Source of the DNA: Streptomyces sp. CBMA291
GTDB lineage: Bacteria > Actinomycetota > Actinomycetes > Streptomycetales > Streptomycetaceae
Direction of reading: 5' to 3'
Assembly: GCF_014596525.1 (NCBI RefSeq)
Contig: NZ_MSJP01000067.1
Location: 1 to 64,000 of the forward strand
Length of the DNA: 64,000 bases
Shown here: in pieces, positions 7,601-20,421 of the stretch
How positions within the stretch are numbered: position 1 is the stretch's first letter
How the letters are laid out: every line of letters begins with the position of its first letter
Program-made: the position numbers and the translations under genes
Notes under the pieces: model-generated
What the model was told of the DNA's origin: nothing
The model's database searches: none
What the model saw: the letters and a program-made list of their open reading frames with translations, nothing else

Positions 7601-8536
7601 GTGTCTGACGCGAACCTGAACGACGCCTTCGAGTCCGAGTCCGTCGAGGACGAGCTGGACATCGTCGAGGCCGCCGACGAGGACCAGGCCGAAGCTGCTG
7701 ACGACCTCGCCGGCGAGGCCGCCGAGGACGCCGCCCTCCACGTCGAGGACGAGGACGCCGAGGGCGACGACGAGTCCGAGGACGCCGACGACGAGTCCGG
7801 CGACGACGAGGCCGAAGAGCCCGCCGACGACGAGACCGTCGAGGACGCTGCGGACGAGGAGAGCGACGAGTCCGTCGAGTCCGACGAGGACACGGAGGAG
7901 GCCGAGCCGGCCGCCCCGGTCGACCCCGTCGCCGCGCTCCGCGAGGAGCTGCGCACCCTTCCGGGCGAGTGGTACGTCATCCACACCTACGCGGGCTACG
8001 AGAAGCGCGTGAAGGCGAACCTGGAGCAGCGCGCCGTCTCGCTCAACGTCGAGGACTTCATCTACCAGGCCGAGGTCCCCGAGGAAGAGATCGTCCAGAT
8101 CAAGGGCGGCGAGCGGAAGAACGTCAAGCAGAACAAGCTCCCCGGCTACGTCCTCGTCCGCATGGACCTGACGAACGAGTCGTGGGGCGTCGTCCGCAAC
8201 ACCCCCGGTGTCACCGGCTTCGTCGGCAACGCCTACGACCCGTACCCGCTGACCCTGGACGAGATCGTCAAGATGCTCGCCCCGGAGGCCGAGGAGAAGG
8301 CCGCCCGCGAGGCCGCCGAGGCCGAGGGCAAGCCGGCTCCGGCCCGCAAGCTGGAGGTCCAGGTCCTGGACTTCGAGGTCGGCGACTCGGTCACCGTCAC
8401 CGACGGCCCCTTCGCCACCCTCCAGGCGACGATCAACGAGATCAACCCCGACTCGAAGAAGGTCAAGGGCCTCGTCGAGATCTTCGGTCGCGAGACCCCG
8501 GTCGAGCTGAGCTTCGACCAGATCCAGAAGAACTGA
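7601..8536 (+). CDS. nusG: Transcription termination/antitermination factor NusG
   Basis: 311 residues from GTG 7601, with AGGAAG upstream (7585-7590). Residues 1 to about 110 are a strongly acidic Glu/Asp/Ala-rich extension found in Streptomyces NusG. The NGN domain then begins at GEWYVIHTYAGYEKRVKANLEQR, including NTPGVTGFVG, and the KOW domain follows as FEVGDSVTVTDGPFATLQATINEI. NusG binds RNA polymerase and couples it to the ribosome (via S10) or to Rho. The acidic region is highly repetitive and would be expected to be disordered. A terminator follows the gene. Confidence 0.96.
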   Translation: MSDANLNDAFESESVEDELDIVEAADEDQAEAADDLAGEAAEDAALHVEDEDAEGDDESEDADDESGDDEAEEPADDETVEDAADEESDESVESDEDTEEAEPAAPVDPVAALREELRTLPGEWYVIHTYAGYEKRVKANLEQRAVSLNVEDFIYQAEVPEEEIVQIKGGERKNVKQNKLPGYVLVRMDLTNESWGVVRNTPGVTGFVGNAYDPYPLTLDEIVKMLAPEAEEKAAREAAEAEGKPAPARKLEVQVLDFEVGDSVTVTDGPFATLQATINEINPDSKKVKGLVEIFGRETPVELSFDQIQKN

Positions 8537-8549
8537 ATCCCTTAGGTTT

Positions 8550-8600
8550 CCGACCAGGTCAGGGTGGCTTCCACAGCCGCTCTGACCTGCTCGGTTTTTC
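8550..8600 (+). terminator. Terminator after nusG
   Basis: CCGACCAGGTCAG (8550-8562) pairs with CTGACCTGCTCGG (8582-8594) with one mismatch, and TTTTTC follows at once. It separates secE-nusG from rplK-rplA, and readthrough may still feed rplK. Confidence 0.85.
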
Positions 8601-8695
8601 GCCGCGCGTCTATACCCGTTATCGTTGTGCGGTATGCCTCCATCCGGATGACCGGATGGCGGGCTGAACACTCTCACTAGGACCCGGAGAGAGCA

Positions 8696-9130
8696 ATGCC
8701 TCCCAAGAAGAAGAAGGTCACGGGGCTTATCAAGCTCCAGATCAACGCCGGTGCGGCCAACCCGGCTCCGCCGGTCGGCCCCGCGCTGGGTCAGCACGGC
8801 GTCAACATCATGGAGTTCTGCAAGGCCTACAACGCCGCGACCGAGTCGCAGCGTGGCATGGTCGTGCCGGTGGAGATCACGGTCTACGAGGACCGCTCCT
8901 TCACCTTCGTGACGAAGACCCCCCCGGCCGCCAAGCTGATCCTCAAGGCCGCTGGTGTGGACAAGGGCTCCGGCGAGCCGCACAAGACCAAGGTTGCCAA
9001 GCTCACGGCCGCCCAGGTCCGCGAGATCGCCACGGTCAAGCTCCCCGACCTGAACGCCAACGACCTGGACGCCGCGTCCAAGATCATCGCTGGCACCGCC
9101 CGTTCCATGGGCATCACGGTCGAGGGCTGA
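8696..9130 (+). CDS. rplK: 50S ribosomal protein L11
   Basis: 144 residues, ATG 8696 after GGAGAGAG. The N-terminal domain carries the proline-rich switch ([26 protein letters not shown]) that thiostrepton-class antibiotics contact, and the C-terminal rRNA-binding domain has [13 protein letters not shown] and GTARSMGI. L11 binds helix 43/44 of 23S rRNA in the GTPase-associated centre and is needed for RelA-dependent (p)ppGpp synthesis. It is followed 85 bp later by rplA, the standard L11 operon. Confidence 0.97.
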
Positions 9131-9215
9131 TCAGCTCAGCTCCCCGTTTGACCTCAGTGGTAGGGCCGGCGCTGGCCCACACCACGACTCCACACCTGAA
9201 CCAACAGGAGAAGAA

Positions 9216-9944
9216 GTGAAGCGCAGCAAGGCTCTCCGCTCCGCGGACGCCAAGATCGACCGCGAGCGGAACTACGCGCCTCTTGAGGCCGTCCGTCTCG
9301 CCAAGGACACCGCCACCACGAAGTTCGACGGCACCGTCGAGGTCGCCTTCCGCCTGGGTGTCGACCCGCGCAAGGCCGACCAGATGGTCCGTGGCACCGT
9401 GAACCTTCCGCACGGCACCGGCAAGACCGCCCGGGTCCTGGTCTTCGCGACCGGTGACCGTGCCGAGGCCGCGATCGCCGCGGGCGCCGACATCGTCGGC
9501 TCCGACGAGCTCATCGACGAGATCTCCAAGGGCAACCGCCTGAACGAGTTCGACGCCGTGGTGGCCACCCCGGACCTCATGGGCAAGGTCGGCCGCCTCG
9601 GCCGCGTCCTCGGCCCGCGTGGTCTCATGCCGAACCCCAAGGTCGGCACCGTCACCCCCGATGTCGCGAAGGCTGTCAACGACATCAAGGGCGGCAAGAT
9701 CGAGTTCCGCGTCGACAAGCACTCGAACCTGCACTTCATCATCGGCAAGGTCTCCTTCGACGAGACGAAGCTGGTCGAGAACTACGCCGCGGCCCTGGAC
9801 GAGATCCTCCGTCTGAAGCCGTCCGCCGCCAAGGGCCGTTACATCAAGAAGGCGACCCTGACGACGACGATGGGCCCCGGCATCCCGCTGGACTCCAACC
9901 GCACCCGCAACCTCCTCGTCGAGGAGGACCCGGCCGCGGTCTGA
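9216..9944 (+). CDS. rplA: 50S ribosomal protein L1
   Basis: 242 residues from GTG 9216, preceded by AGGAG at 9206-9210. Typical L1 segments are seen: TVEVAFRLGVDPRKADQMV, GKVGRLGRVLGPRGLMPNPK and IEFRVDKHSNLHFIIGK. L1 forms the mobile stalk at the E site; in other bacteria it also represses its own L11 operon by binding an mRNA mimic of its rRNA site. A 17-bp hairpin closes the unit. Confidence 0.97.
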   Translation: MKRSKALRSADAKIDRERNYAPLEAVRLAKDTATTKFDGTVEVAFRLGVDPRKADQMVRGTVNLPHGTGKTARVLVFATGDRAEAAIAAGADIVGSDELIDEISKGNRLNEFDAVVATPDLMGKVGRLGRVLGPRGLMPNPKVGTVTPDVAKAVNDIKGGKIEFRVDKHSNLHFIIGKVSFDETKLVENYAAALDEILRLKPSAAKGRYIKKATLTTTMGPGIPLDSNRTRNLLVEEDPAAV

Positions 9945-9968
9945 ACCCCCCGGGTTCACTGAGTGGTC

Positions 9969-10005
9969 ACCGGCCCCGTACCTCCCCCGGAGGTACGGGG
10001 CCGGT
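9969..10005 (+). terminator. Terminator after rplA
   Basis: A perfect 17-bp stem, ACCGGCCCCGTACCTCC (9969-9985) and complement (9989-10005), with loop CCC, followed by CCCTTTGTT. Confidence 0.92.
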
Positions 10006-10059
10006 CCCTTTGTTACGGTTAAAACATTCGTAAAGACCTGGATCAGGGGTGGGGAACTT

Positions 10060-10983
10060 ATGAAGAACGCCATGTGGAAGCGGGCGGGCGTCGCCCTCTC
10101 GGCCACCGCCGTCATCGTGGGCGTCGCGGGCTGTCAGGACGACGGCGGCGACAAGAAGGCCGCGGACAAGCCCGCCAAGGCGCAGGCGCAGGGCCCTGAG
10201 GACACCTCCAAGGTGATCCAGACCGCGTACAAGAAGACCTCGGCCGCCAAGTCGGCGAAGGTCCGCATGACCATGGAGATGCCCGCCGCCGCCGGCGGTG
10301 GCGGCACCCTGGAGATGACCGGCGTCCAGGGCTGGGACCCCGCGGTGATGGACATCACCTACAAGGGCGCGATGCTCGACGGCGGGGACGGCACGGGCCC
10401 CAAGGAAATGCGCATGATCATGCGCGACAACGTCATGTACATGGACATGGGTGCCGCGCAGGCCGCCGAGATGGACGGCAAGCGCTGGATGAAGATGGAC
10501 CTGAAGGCCCTGACCGACGCCGCCGGTGGCGGCGACAAGGGCCTGGGGAAGTCGATGACCGGCGGCCTGGAGAACATGAACCAGGACCCGGCCCAGCAGC
10601 TCGCCCTCCTCCTTCAGTCGCCCGACCTCAAGCACGTCGGCGCGGAGAAGGTCGACGGCGTCGAGACCCAGCACTACAAGGGCACGCTGACCCTGGACCA
10701 GATGCTCGCCGCCAACAAGTCCTTCGAGGCGTTCTCCGAGGAGGAGCGCACCAAGATGGTCGAGGGCGTCAAGAAGGCCGGGGTCACCGCGTACGACACC
10801 CAGGTCTGGGTCGGCGAGGACGGCTACCCGGTCCGGATGGACGTCGGCGTGAAGACCAAGGAGGGCAGCATGAAGATGGCGGCCCACTACTCCGACTACG
10901 GCACCAAGAGCGACGTCCAGGCCCCGCCGGCCAAGGACACCGTCGACTTCATGGAGATGCTCCAGGAGATGGGACAGGGCTGA
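10060..10983 (+). CDS. Secreted lipoprotein, LppX/LprG-like fold suspected
   Basis: 307 residues with a signal peptide ending in the lipobox VAGC (Cys25), so the mature protein is probably a membrane-anchored extracellular lipoprotein. A short charged linker rich in Lys/Asp/Ala (residues 26-46) precedes the folded part. Methionine-rich strands (VRMTMEMPA, EMRMIMRDNVMYMDMG) and the closing phrase DTQVWVGEDGYPVRMDV resemble the curved-sheet LppX/LprAFG and LolA-type lipid carriers. A lipid or glycolipid carrier role is inference. It has terminators or a new promoter on both sides, so it is probably monocistronic despite lying between rplA and rplJ. Confidence 0.8.
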   Translation: MKNAMWKRAGVALSATAVIVGVAGCQDDGGDKKAADKPAKAQAQGPEDTSKVIQTAYKKTSAAKSAKVRMTMEMPAAAGGGGTLEMTGVQGWDPAVMDITYKGAMLDGGDGTGPKEMRMIMRDNVMYMDMGAAQAAEMDGKRWMKMDLKALTDAAGGGDKGLGKSMTGGLENMNQDPAQQLALLLQSPDLKHVGAEKVDGVETQHYKGTLTLDQMLAANKSFEAFSEEERTKMVEGVKKAGVTAYDTQVWVGEDGYPVRMDVGVKTKEGSMKMAAHYSDYGTKSDVQAPPAKDTVDFMEMLQEMGQG

Positions 10984-10984
10984 T

Positions 10985-11014
10985 TTGCCCCTGGCCCAGG
11001 CCATCACGTACGCT
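10985..11014 (+). promoter_or_regulatory. Candidate promoter of rplJ-rplL(-rpoBC)
   Basis: TTGCCC (10985-10990), an 18-bp spacer and TACGCT (11009-11014) precede the L10 leader. A start near 11021 would give a leader of about 205 nt. Confidence 0.55.
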
Positions 11015-11020
11015 TCCACA

Positions 11021-11140
11021 GAAGCCAAAGACCGCTGGTCGTTGCTGTGCCCTATCGGGTGCGGTGGCCGAAGGATCCGCTGACTGCGGACGACCCGCGC
11101 AGGTGACTGTGGAAAGTTCCCGAATTCATTCGGTCGAGCT
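11021..11140 (+). promoter_or_regulatory. L10-type ribosomal protein leader
   Basis: Between the candidate promoter and the attenuator lies a structured leader with the blocks CCGCTGGTCG, GTGGCCGAAGGATCCGCT and GCGGACGACCCGCGCAGG, typical of actinobacterial rplJ leaders. By analogy with the L10 leader family it mimics the L10(L12)4 binding site in 23S rRNA, so free L10-L12 complex would bind here and lower expression of rplJ-rplL. Exact boundaries are approximate. Confidence 0.7.
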
Positions 11141-11176
11141 ACGCCCCGTGCGCCTGCGCCGGGGCGTTTTGTTTGT
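11141..11176 (+). terminator. Attenuator hairpin before rplJ
   Basis: ACGCCCCG (11141-11148) pairs with CGGGGCGT (11160-11167) and is followed by TTTGTTTGTT. A terminator-like structure inside the leader, 50 bp before the start codon, suggests that L10 binding controls transcription as well as translation. Confidence 0.75.
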
Positions 11177-11226
11177 TCAGCCCCCTTCTGAGCGGTCCTC
11201 ATCACCCGGAAGGAGGCCGACGCACT

Positions 11227-11757
11227 ATGCCGACGCCCAACAAGGCTGCATCGGTGGCCGAGCTCAAGGACGCGTTCCAGAGCTCCAACGCCGCCGTGCT
11301 GACCGAGTACCGGGGTCTCACCGTCGCGCAGCTCAAGACGCTGCGTCGCTCTCTCGGTGAGAACGCCCAGTACGCCGTGGTGAAGAACACGCTGACCAAG
11401 ATTGCGGCCAACGAGGCCGGGATCACCGCACTGGACGAGCACTTCGCTGGTCCGACCGCGGTCGCCTTCGTCACCGGTGACCCGGTGGAGTCGGCGAAGG
11501 CCCTGCGTGACTTCGCCAAGGAGAACCCGAACCTCATCATCAAGGCCGGTGTCCTTGACGGTAAGGCTCTCTCCGCCGACGACATCAAGAAGCTTGCGGA
11601 CCTTGAGTCCCGCGAGGTTCTGCTCAGCAAGCTGGCCGGCGCGTTCAAGGGCAAGCAGTCTCAGGCTGCCTCGCTCTTCCAGGCGCTGCCGTCGAAGTTC
11701 GTCCGCACCGCGGAAGCGCTTCGCGTCAAGCTCGCCGAGCAGGGCGGTGCCGAGTAA
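11227..11757 (+). CDS. rplJ: 50S ribosomal protein L10
   Basis: 176 residues from ATG 11227, with AGGAGG at 11211-11216. The rRNA-binding domain includes AVLTEYRGLTVAQLKTLRR and YAVVKNTLTKIA; the C-terminal alpha-helix that docks L7/L12 dimers lies near the end (AEALRVKLAEQ). L10 carries the L12 stalk and is the autoregulator of its own operon. The upstream leader and attenuator support that here. Confidence 0.96.
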   Translation: MPTPNKAASVAELKDAFQSSNAAVLTEYRGLTVAQLKTLRRSLGENAQYAVVKNTLTKIAANEAGITALDEHFAGPTAVAFVTGDPVESAKALRDFAKENPNLIIKAGVLDGKALSADDIKKLADLESREVLLSKLAGAFKGKQSQAASLFQALPSKFVRTAEALRVKLAEQGGAE

Positions 11758-11868
11758 TTCGGCTCGCGCATTGATCCGCGCCGCCTAGTGCGCGGGTCGT
11801 AGCGGGCCGTTACGCCCGCCTCTATAGACACATCGGCACCTGCCGAATTAGTGGAAGGATCGCCCATC

Positions 11869-12255
11869 ATGGCGAAGCTCTCTCAGGACGACCTCCTCGC
11901 CCAGTTCGAGGAGATGACCCTCATCGAGCTCTCCGAGTTCGTGAAGGCGTTCGAGACCAAGTTCGACGTCACCGCCGCCGCGGCCGTCGCCGTTGCCGCC
12001 CCGGGTCAGGGTGGTGGCGACGCCGCCGCCGCCGCCGAGGAGCAGGACGAGTTCGACGTCATCCTCGAGGGTGCCGGCGACAAGAAGATCCAGGTCATCA
12101 AGGTCGTGCGTGAGCTCACCTCCCTCGGCCTGAAGGAGGCCAAGGACCTCGTCGACGGCACCCCGAAGCCGGTCCTCGAGAAGGTCGCGAAGGACGTCGC
12201 CGAGAAGGCCGCCGAGTCCCTCAAGGCCGCCGGCGCCTCCGTCACGGTCAAGTAA
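11869..12255 (+). CDS. rplL: 50S ribosomal protein L7/L12
   Basis: 128 residues from ATG 11869 (GGAAGGA upstream); an in-frame GTG at 11851 is rejected because MAKLSQDDLL is the family N-terminus. It contains the N-terminal dimerisation helix (MTLIELSEFVKAFE), an alanine-rich hinge (residues about 37-58) and the C-terminal factor-binding domain (KKIQVIKVVRELTSLGLKEAKDLVDG). It recruits EF-Tu, EF-G and IF-2 to the ribosome. A hairpin attenuator and a 546-bp gap separate it from rpoB. Confidence 0.97.
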   Translation: MAKLSQDDLLAQFEEMTLIELSEFVKAFETKFDVTAAAAVAVAAPGQGGGDAAAAAEEQDEFDVILEGAGDKKIQVIKVVRELTSLGLKEAKDLVDGTPKPVLEKVAKDVAEKAAESLKAAGASVTVK

Positions 12256-12308
12256 GACCGTTTCGGCTCGCTGAGCTGACTCCTGCCGCCGTGTAACGCG
12301 GAGGCATC

Positions 12309-12342
12309 AAAAGGCGATCACCCTTATGGGTGGTCGCCTTTT
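12309..12342 (+). terminator. Attenuator/terminator between rplL and rpoB
   Basis: AAAAGGCGATCACCC (12309-12323) pairs with GGGTGGTCGCCTTTT (12328-12342) with one wobble, loop TTAT; the 3' arm ends in TTTT. A partial terminator at this place lowers rpoBC relative to L10/L12 in many bacteria. Confidence 0.85.
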
Positions 12343-12433
12343 GGCGTCCCCTGACGTGCGTGGCGGGGGTCCGGAGGGGCGCCGGGAGCGGAGTATGGTG
12401 ATCTTCGCCGTGCGCCCCGCAGACCGGGGGGCC

Positions 12434-12462
12434 TTGACGAACCGCACGCAGCGCGCAATTCT
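12434..12462 (+). promoter_or_regulatory. Weak upstream promoter candidate for rpoB
   Basis: TTGACG (12434-12439) is followed after 17 bp by AATTCT (12457-12462). The -35 is good but the -10 lacks the first T, so this is only a candidate. The stretch 12343-12801 otherwise holds the stronger promoter at 12592 and a long leader with a GGCC-TTTT-GGCC stem near 12709-12720; I see no gene in it. Confidence 0.3.
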
Positions 12463-12591
12463 CAGGACGCGTCGTCACAACGATCCGATTCCGAGGCATG
12501 GATCGACGACTGATGGGGCAGTATCGAGGTGCGCCACACGGCGCGAGGTACCACGGAGTTGAGAGCAACGAGGGTCGCGAAGAAGTCGCCC

Positions 12592-12620
12592 TGGACATCA
12601 GTGAGCCAAGTGGCTACACT
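12592..12620 (+). promoter_or_regulatory. Promoter of rpoBC
   Basis: TGGACA (12592-12597), a 17-bp spacer and TACACT (12615-12620) form one of the best vegetative promoters in the window. A start near 12627 leaves a leader of about 175 nt before the rpoB TTG, allowing rpoBC to be expressed apart from rplJL. Confidence 0.75.
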
Positions 12621-12801
12621 GACCCTTTGCGCTGCCTGTTAGCTGCCTCCTGCCCGTCACCAGGGGCATACCTTCGCATCAGCTTCGTCGGCCGACCCGT
12701 TCTGACCTGGCCTTTTGGCCGTCTCAGACCTTGTCTGCCGTGGAGCACTGCTGGGGACCGGTACGCGCGTAGTGAGTCCGAGCCCTCGGAAGGACCCCCT
12801 C

Positions 12802-15800
12802 TTGGCCGCCTCGCGCAACGCCTCGACCAATACGAACAACGGCGCAAGCACCGCCCCGCTGCGCATCTCCTTTGCAAAGATCAAGGAGCCCCTCGAGGTT
12901 CCGAACCTCCTCGCGCTGCAGACCGAGAGCTTTGACTGGCTGCTCGGCAACGCCGCCTGGAAGGCTCGCGTCGAGGCCGCCCTTGAGTCGGGACAGGACG
13001 TCCCCACCAAGTCCGGTCTGGAAGAGATCTTCGAGGAGATCTCCCCGATCGAGGACTTCTCCGGGTCGATGTCGCTGACGTTCCGCGACCACCGCTTCGA
13101 GCCCCCGAAGAACTCCATCGACGAGTGCAAGGACCGTGACTTCACGTACGGCGCCCCGCTCTTCGTCACCGCCGAGTTCACGAACAACGAGACCGGCGAG
13201 ATCAAGTCCCAGACGGTCTTCATGGGCGACTTCCCGCTCATGACGAACAAGGGCACCTTCGTCATCAACGGCACCGAGCGTGTCGTCGTGTCGCAGCTGG
13301 TCCGCTCGCCTGGTGTCTACTTCGACTCCTCCATCGACAAGACGTCCGACAAGGACATCTTCTCGGCCAAGATCATCCCCTCCCGGGGTGCCTGGCTGGA
13401 GATGGAGATCGACAAGCGCGACCTGGTCGGTGTCCGCATCGACCGCAAGCGCAAGCAGTCCGTCACCGTCCTCCTCAAGGCTCTCGGCTGGACCACCGAG
13501 CAGATCCTCCAGGAGTTCGGCGAGTACGAGTCCATGCGCGCCACCCTGGAGAAGGACCACACCCAGGGCCAGGACGACGCGCTGCTCGACATCTACCGCA
13601 AGCTGCGTCCGGGCGAGCCGCCGACCCGTGAGGCCGCTCAGACGCTGCTCGAGAACCTCTACTTCAACCCGAAGCGCTACGACCTCGCGAAGGTCGGCCG
13701 CTACAAGGTGAACAAGAAGCTCGGCGCGGACGAGCCGCTGAACGCCGGCGTCCTCACCACCGACGACGTCATCGCCACGATCAAGTACCTGGTCAAGCTC
13801 CACGCGGGCGAGACCGAGACGATCGGCGAGAACGGCAACGAGATCGTCGTCGAGACCGACGACATCGACCACTTCGGCAACCGCCGCCTGCGCAACGTCG
13901 GCGAGCTGATCCAGAACCAGGTCCGTACGGGTCTCGCCCGTATGGAGCGTGTCGTGCGCGAGCGCATGACCACTCAGGACGTCGAGGCGATCACGCCCCA
14001 GACCCTGATCAACATCCGGCCGGTCGTCGCCTCCATCAAGGAGTTCTTCGGCACCAGCCAGCTGTCCCAGTTCATGGACCAGAACAACCCGCTGTCGGGT
14101 CTGACGCACAAGCGTCGTCTCTCGGCGCTGGGCCCCGGCGGTCTCTCCCGTGAGCGGGCCGGCTTCGAGGTCCGAGACGTGCACCCGTCCCACTACGGAC
14201 GCATGTGCCCGATCGAGACCCCCGAAGGCCCGAACATCGGTCTGATCGGTTCGCTCGCCTCGTACGGCCGCGTCAACGCGTTCGGCTTCATCGAGACGCC
14301 GTACCGCAAGGTCGTCGACGGCCAGGTCACCGACGAGGTCGACTACGTCACCGCCGACGAGGAAGACCGGTTCGTCATCGCGCAGGCCAACGCCGCGCTC
14401 GACGACGACCTGCGCTTCACCGAGAACCGCGTCCTGGTCCGCAAGCGTGGCGGCGAGGTCGACTACGTCGAGCCGTCGGACGTGGACTACATGGACGTCT
14501 CGCCGCGCCAGATGGTGTCGGTCGCGACCGCCATGATCCCGTTCCTTGAGCACGACGACGCCAACCGTGCCCTCATGGGCGCGAACATGATGCGTCAGGC
14601 CGTTCCGCTGATCAAGTCCGAGGCCCCGCTCGTCGGCACCGGCATGGAGTACCGCTGCGCCACCGACGCCGGCGACGTGCTCAAGGCCGAGAAGAGCGGT
14701 GTCGTCCAGGAGCTGTCGGCCGACTACATCACGGTCGCCAACGACGACGGCACGTACATCACGTACCGCCTGCACAAGTTCTCCCGCTCCAACCAGGGCA
14801 CCTCTGTGAACCAGAAGGTCGTCGTGGACGAGGGCGACCGCGTCATCGAGGGCCAGGTCCTCGCCGACGGTCCCGCCACCGAAGACGGCGAGATGGCGCT
14901 CGGCAAGAACCTGCTCGTGGCGTTCATGCCGTGGGAGGGCCACAACTACGAGGACGCGATCATCCTGTCGCAGCGCCTCGTGCAGGACGACGTCCTCTCC
15001 TCGATCCACATCGAGGAGCACGAGGTCGACGCCCGTGACACCAAGCTCGGCCCGGAGGAGATCACCCGGGACATCCCGAACGTCTCCGAGGAGGTCCTCG
15101 CCGACCTCGACGAGCGCGGCATCATCCGCATCGGTGCCGAGGTCGTCGCCGGCGACATCCTGGTCGGCAAGGTCACGCCCAAGGGCGAGACCGAGCTGAC
15201 CCCGGAGGAGCGTCTGCTCCGCGCGATCTTCGGCGAGAAGGCGCGCGAGGTCCGCGACACCTCCCTGAAGGTGCCCCACGGCGAGATCGGCAAGATCATC
15301 GGCGTGCGCGTCTTCGACCGTGAGGAGGGCGACGAGCTTCCCCCGGGCGTGAACCAGCTGGTCCGCGTCTACGTCGCCCAGAAGCGCAAGATCACCGATG
15401 GTGACAAGCTCGCCGGCCGTCACGGCAACAAGGGTGTCATCTCCAAGATCCTCCCGATCGAGGACATGCCCTTCCTGGAAGACGGCACCCCGGTCGACAT
15501 CATCCTCAACCCGCTGGGTGTCCCGTCCCGAATGAACCCGGGACAGGTCCTGGAGATCCACCTCGGCTGGCTCGCCAGCCGCGGCTGGGACGTCTCCGGT
15601 CTCGCGGACGAGTGGGCGCAGCGCCTCCAGGTCATCGGTGCCGACCAGGTCGCCCCCGGTACCAACGTCGCCACCCCGGTCTTCGACGGTGCGCGTGAGG
15701 ACGAGCTCGCGGGTCTGCTCCAGCACACCATCCCGAACCGCGACGGCGAGCGCATGGTGCTCCCGACCGGCAAGGCGAGGCTGTTCGACGGCCGCTCCGG

Positions 15801-16284
15801 CGAGCCGTTCCCGGACCCGATCTCGGTCGGGTACATGTACATCCTCAAGCTCCACCACCTGGTCGACGACAAGCTGCACGCGCGTTCGACCGGCCCGTAC
15901 TCGATGATCACCCAGCAGCCGCTGGGTGGTAAGGCCCAGTTCGGTGGCCAGCGCTTCGGTGAGATGGAGGTGTGGGCGCTGGAGGCATACGGCGCCGCGT
16001 ACGCCCTCCAGGAGCTGCTGACGATCAAGTCCGACGACGTGACCGGCCGCGTGAAGGTCTACGAGGCCATCGTCAAGGGCGAGAACATCCCTGAGCCCGG
16101 CATCCCCGAGTCCTTCAAGGTGCTCATCAAGGAGATGCAGTCCCTGTGCCTCAACGTGGAGGTGCTGTCCTCGGACGGCATGTCCATCGAGATGCGCGAC
16201 ACCGACGAGGACGTCTTCCGCGCAGCGGAGGAGCTCGGCATCGACCTGTCCCGGCGCGAGCCGAGCAGCGTCGAAGAGGTCTGA
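12802..16284 (+). CDS. rpoB: DNA-directed RNA polymerase subunit beta
   Basis: 1160 residues, TTG start at 12802, with GGAAGGA seven bases upstream; the long in-frame extension to 12715 is leader. The rifampicin pocket is wild type: Q423, D426, H436 and S441 correspond to E. coli Q513, D516, H526 and S531, so rifampicin sensitivity is expected. The catalytic-core segments SLASYGRVNAFGFIETPYR, PWEGHNYEDAI, GDKLAGRHGNKGV and the C-terminal FGEMEVWALEAYGAAY, which joins beta', are intact. The length matches Streptomyces RpoB. rpoC follows after 100 bp. Confidence 0.98.
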   Translation: MAASRNASTNTNNGASTAPLRISFAKIKEPLEVPNLLALQTESFDWLLGNAAWKARVEAALESGQDVPTKSGLEEIFEEISPIEDFSGSMSLTFRDHRFEPPKNSIDECKDRDFTYGAPLFVTAEFTNNETGEIKSQTVFMGDFPLMTNKGTFVINGTERVVVSQLVRSPGVYFDSSIDKTSDKDIFSAKIIPSRGAWLEMEIDKRDLVGVRIDRKRKQSVTVLLKALGWTTEQILQEFGEYESMRATLEKDHTQGQDDALLDIYRKLRPGEPPTREAAQTLLENLYFNPKRYDLAKVGRYKVNKKLGADEPLNAGVLTTDDVIATIKYLVKLHAGETETIGENGNEIVVETDDIDHFGNRRLRNVGELIQNQVRTGLARMERVVRERMTTQDVEAITPQTLINIRPVVASIKEFFGTSQLSQFMDQNNPLSGLTHKRRLSALGPGGLSRERAGFEVRDVHPSHYGRMCPIETPEGPNIGLIGSLASYGRVNAFGFIETPYRKVVDGQVTDEVDYVTADEEDRFVIAQANAALDDDLRFTENRVLVRKRGGEVDYVEPSDVDYMDVSPRQMVSVATAMIPFLEHDDANRALMGANMMRQAVPLIKSEAPLVGTGMEYRCATDAGDVLKAEKSGVVQELSADYITVANDDGTYITYRLHKFSRSNQGTSVNQKVVVDEGDRVIEGQVLADGPATEDGEMALGKNLLVAFMPWEGHNYEDAIILSQRLVQDDVLSSIHIEEHEVDARDTKLGPEEITRDIPNVSEEVLADLDERGIIRIGAEVVAGDILVGKVTPKGETELTPEERLLRAIFGEKAREVRDTSLKVPHGEIGKIIGVRVFDREEGDELPPGVNQLVRVYVAQKRKITDGDKLAGRHGNKGVISKILPIEDMPFLEDGTPVDIILNPLGVPSRMNPGQVLEIHLGWLASRGWDVSGLADEWAQRLQVIGADQVAPGTNVATPVFDGAREDELAGLLQHTIPNRDGERMVLPTGKARLFDGRSGEPFPDPISVGYMYILKLHHLVDDKLHARSTGPYSMITQQPLGGKAQFGGQRFGEMEVWALEAYGAAYALQELLTIKSDDVTGRVKVYEAIVKGENIPEPGIPESFKVLIKEMQSLCLNVEVLSSDGMSIEMRDTDEDVFRAAEELGIDLSRREPSSVEEV

Positions 16285-16384
16285 CGGGAGTCCGGTGGGG
16301 GGACCAGCAACGGTCCCCCCACCGGCCCCAGGACCCCCGTATCAGACCCCACAGCCTTACAACCCTGAGAGGGATTGACGCATA

Positions 16385-20284
<3,900 letters not shown>

Positions 20285-20295
20285 GCAGTGAGTAA

Positions 20296-20335
20296 CCGAA
20301 GGGCGGTCACCCCGTGTGGGGTGGCCGCCCTTCGG
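20296..20335 (+). terminator. Terminator after rpoC
   Basis: An 18-bp stem, 20296-20313 against 20318-20335, with one wobble and loop GTGT; no U-tract, as is common in Streptomyces. Confidence 0.88.
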
Positions 20336-20421
20336 CGTACCACCCGGCGGTAGGTTGACGCCCACCCCGCCGACGCGCCGGGGCCACCCGACCGAGTCGC
20401 CACCCGCCCCAGGAGCCGCCC

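Noticed and set aside
12661..12801. A leader peptide gene before rpoB
   Set aside because: Short frames exist but lack a Shine-Dalgarno and start in suitable places; the region reads better as untranslated leader.
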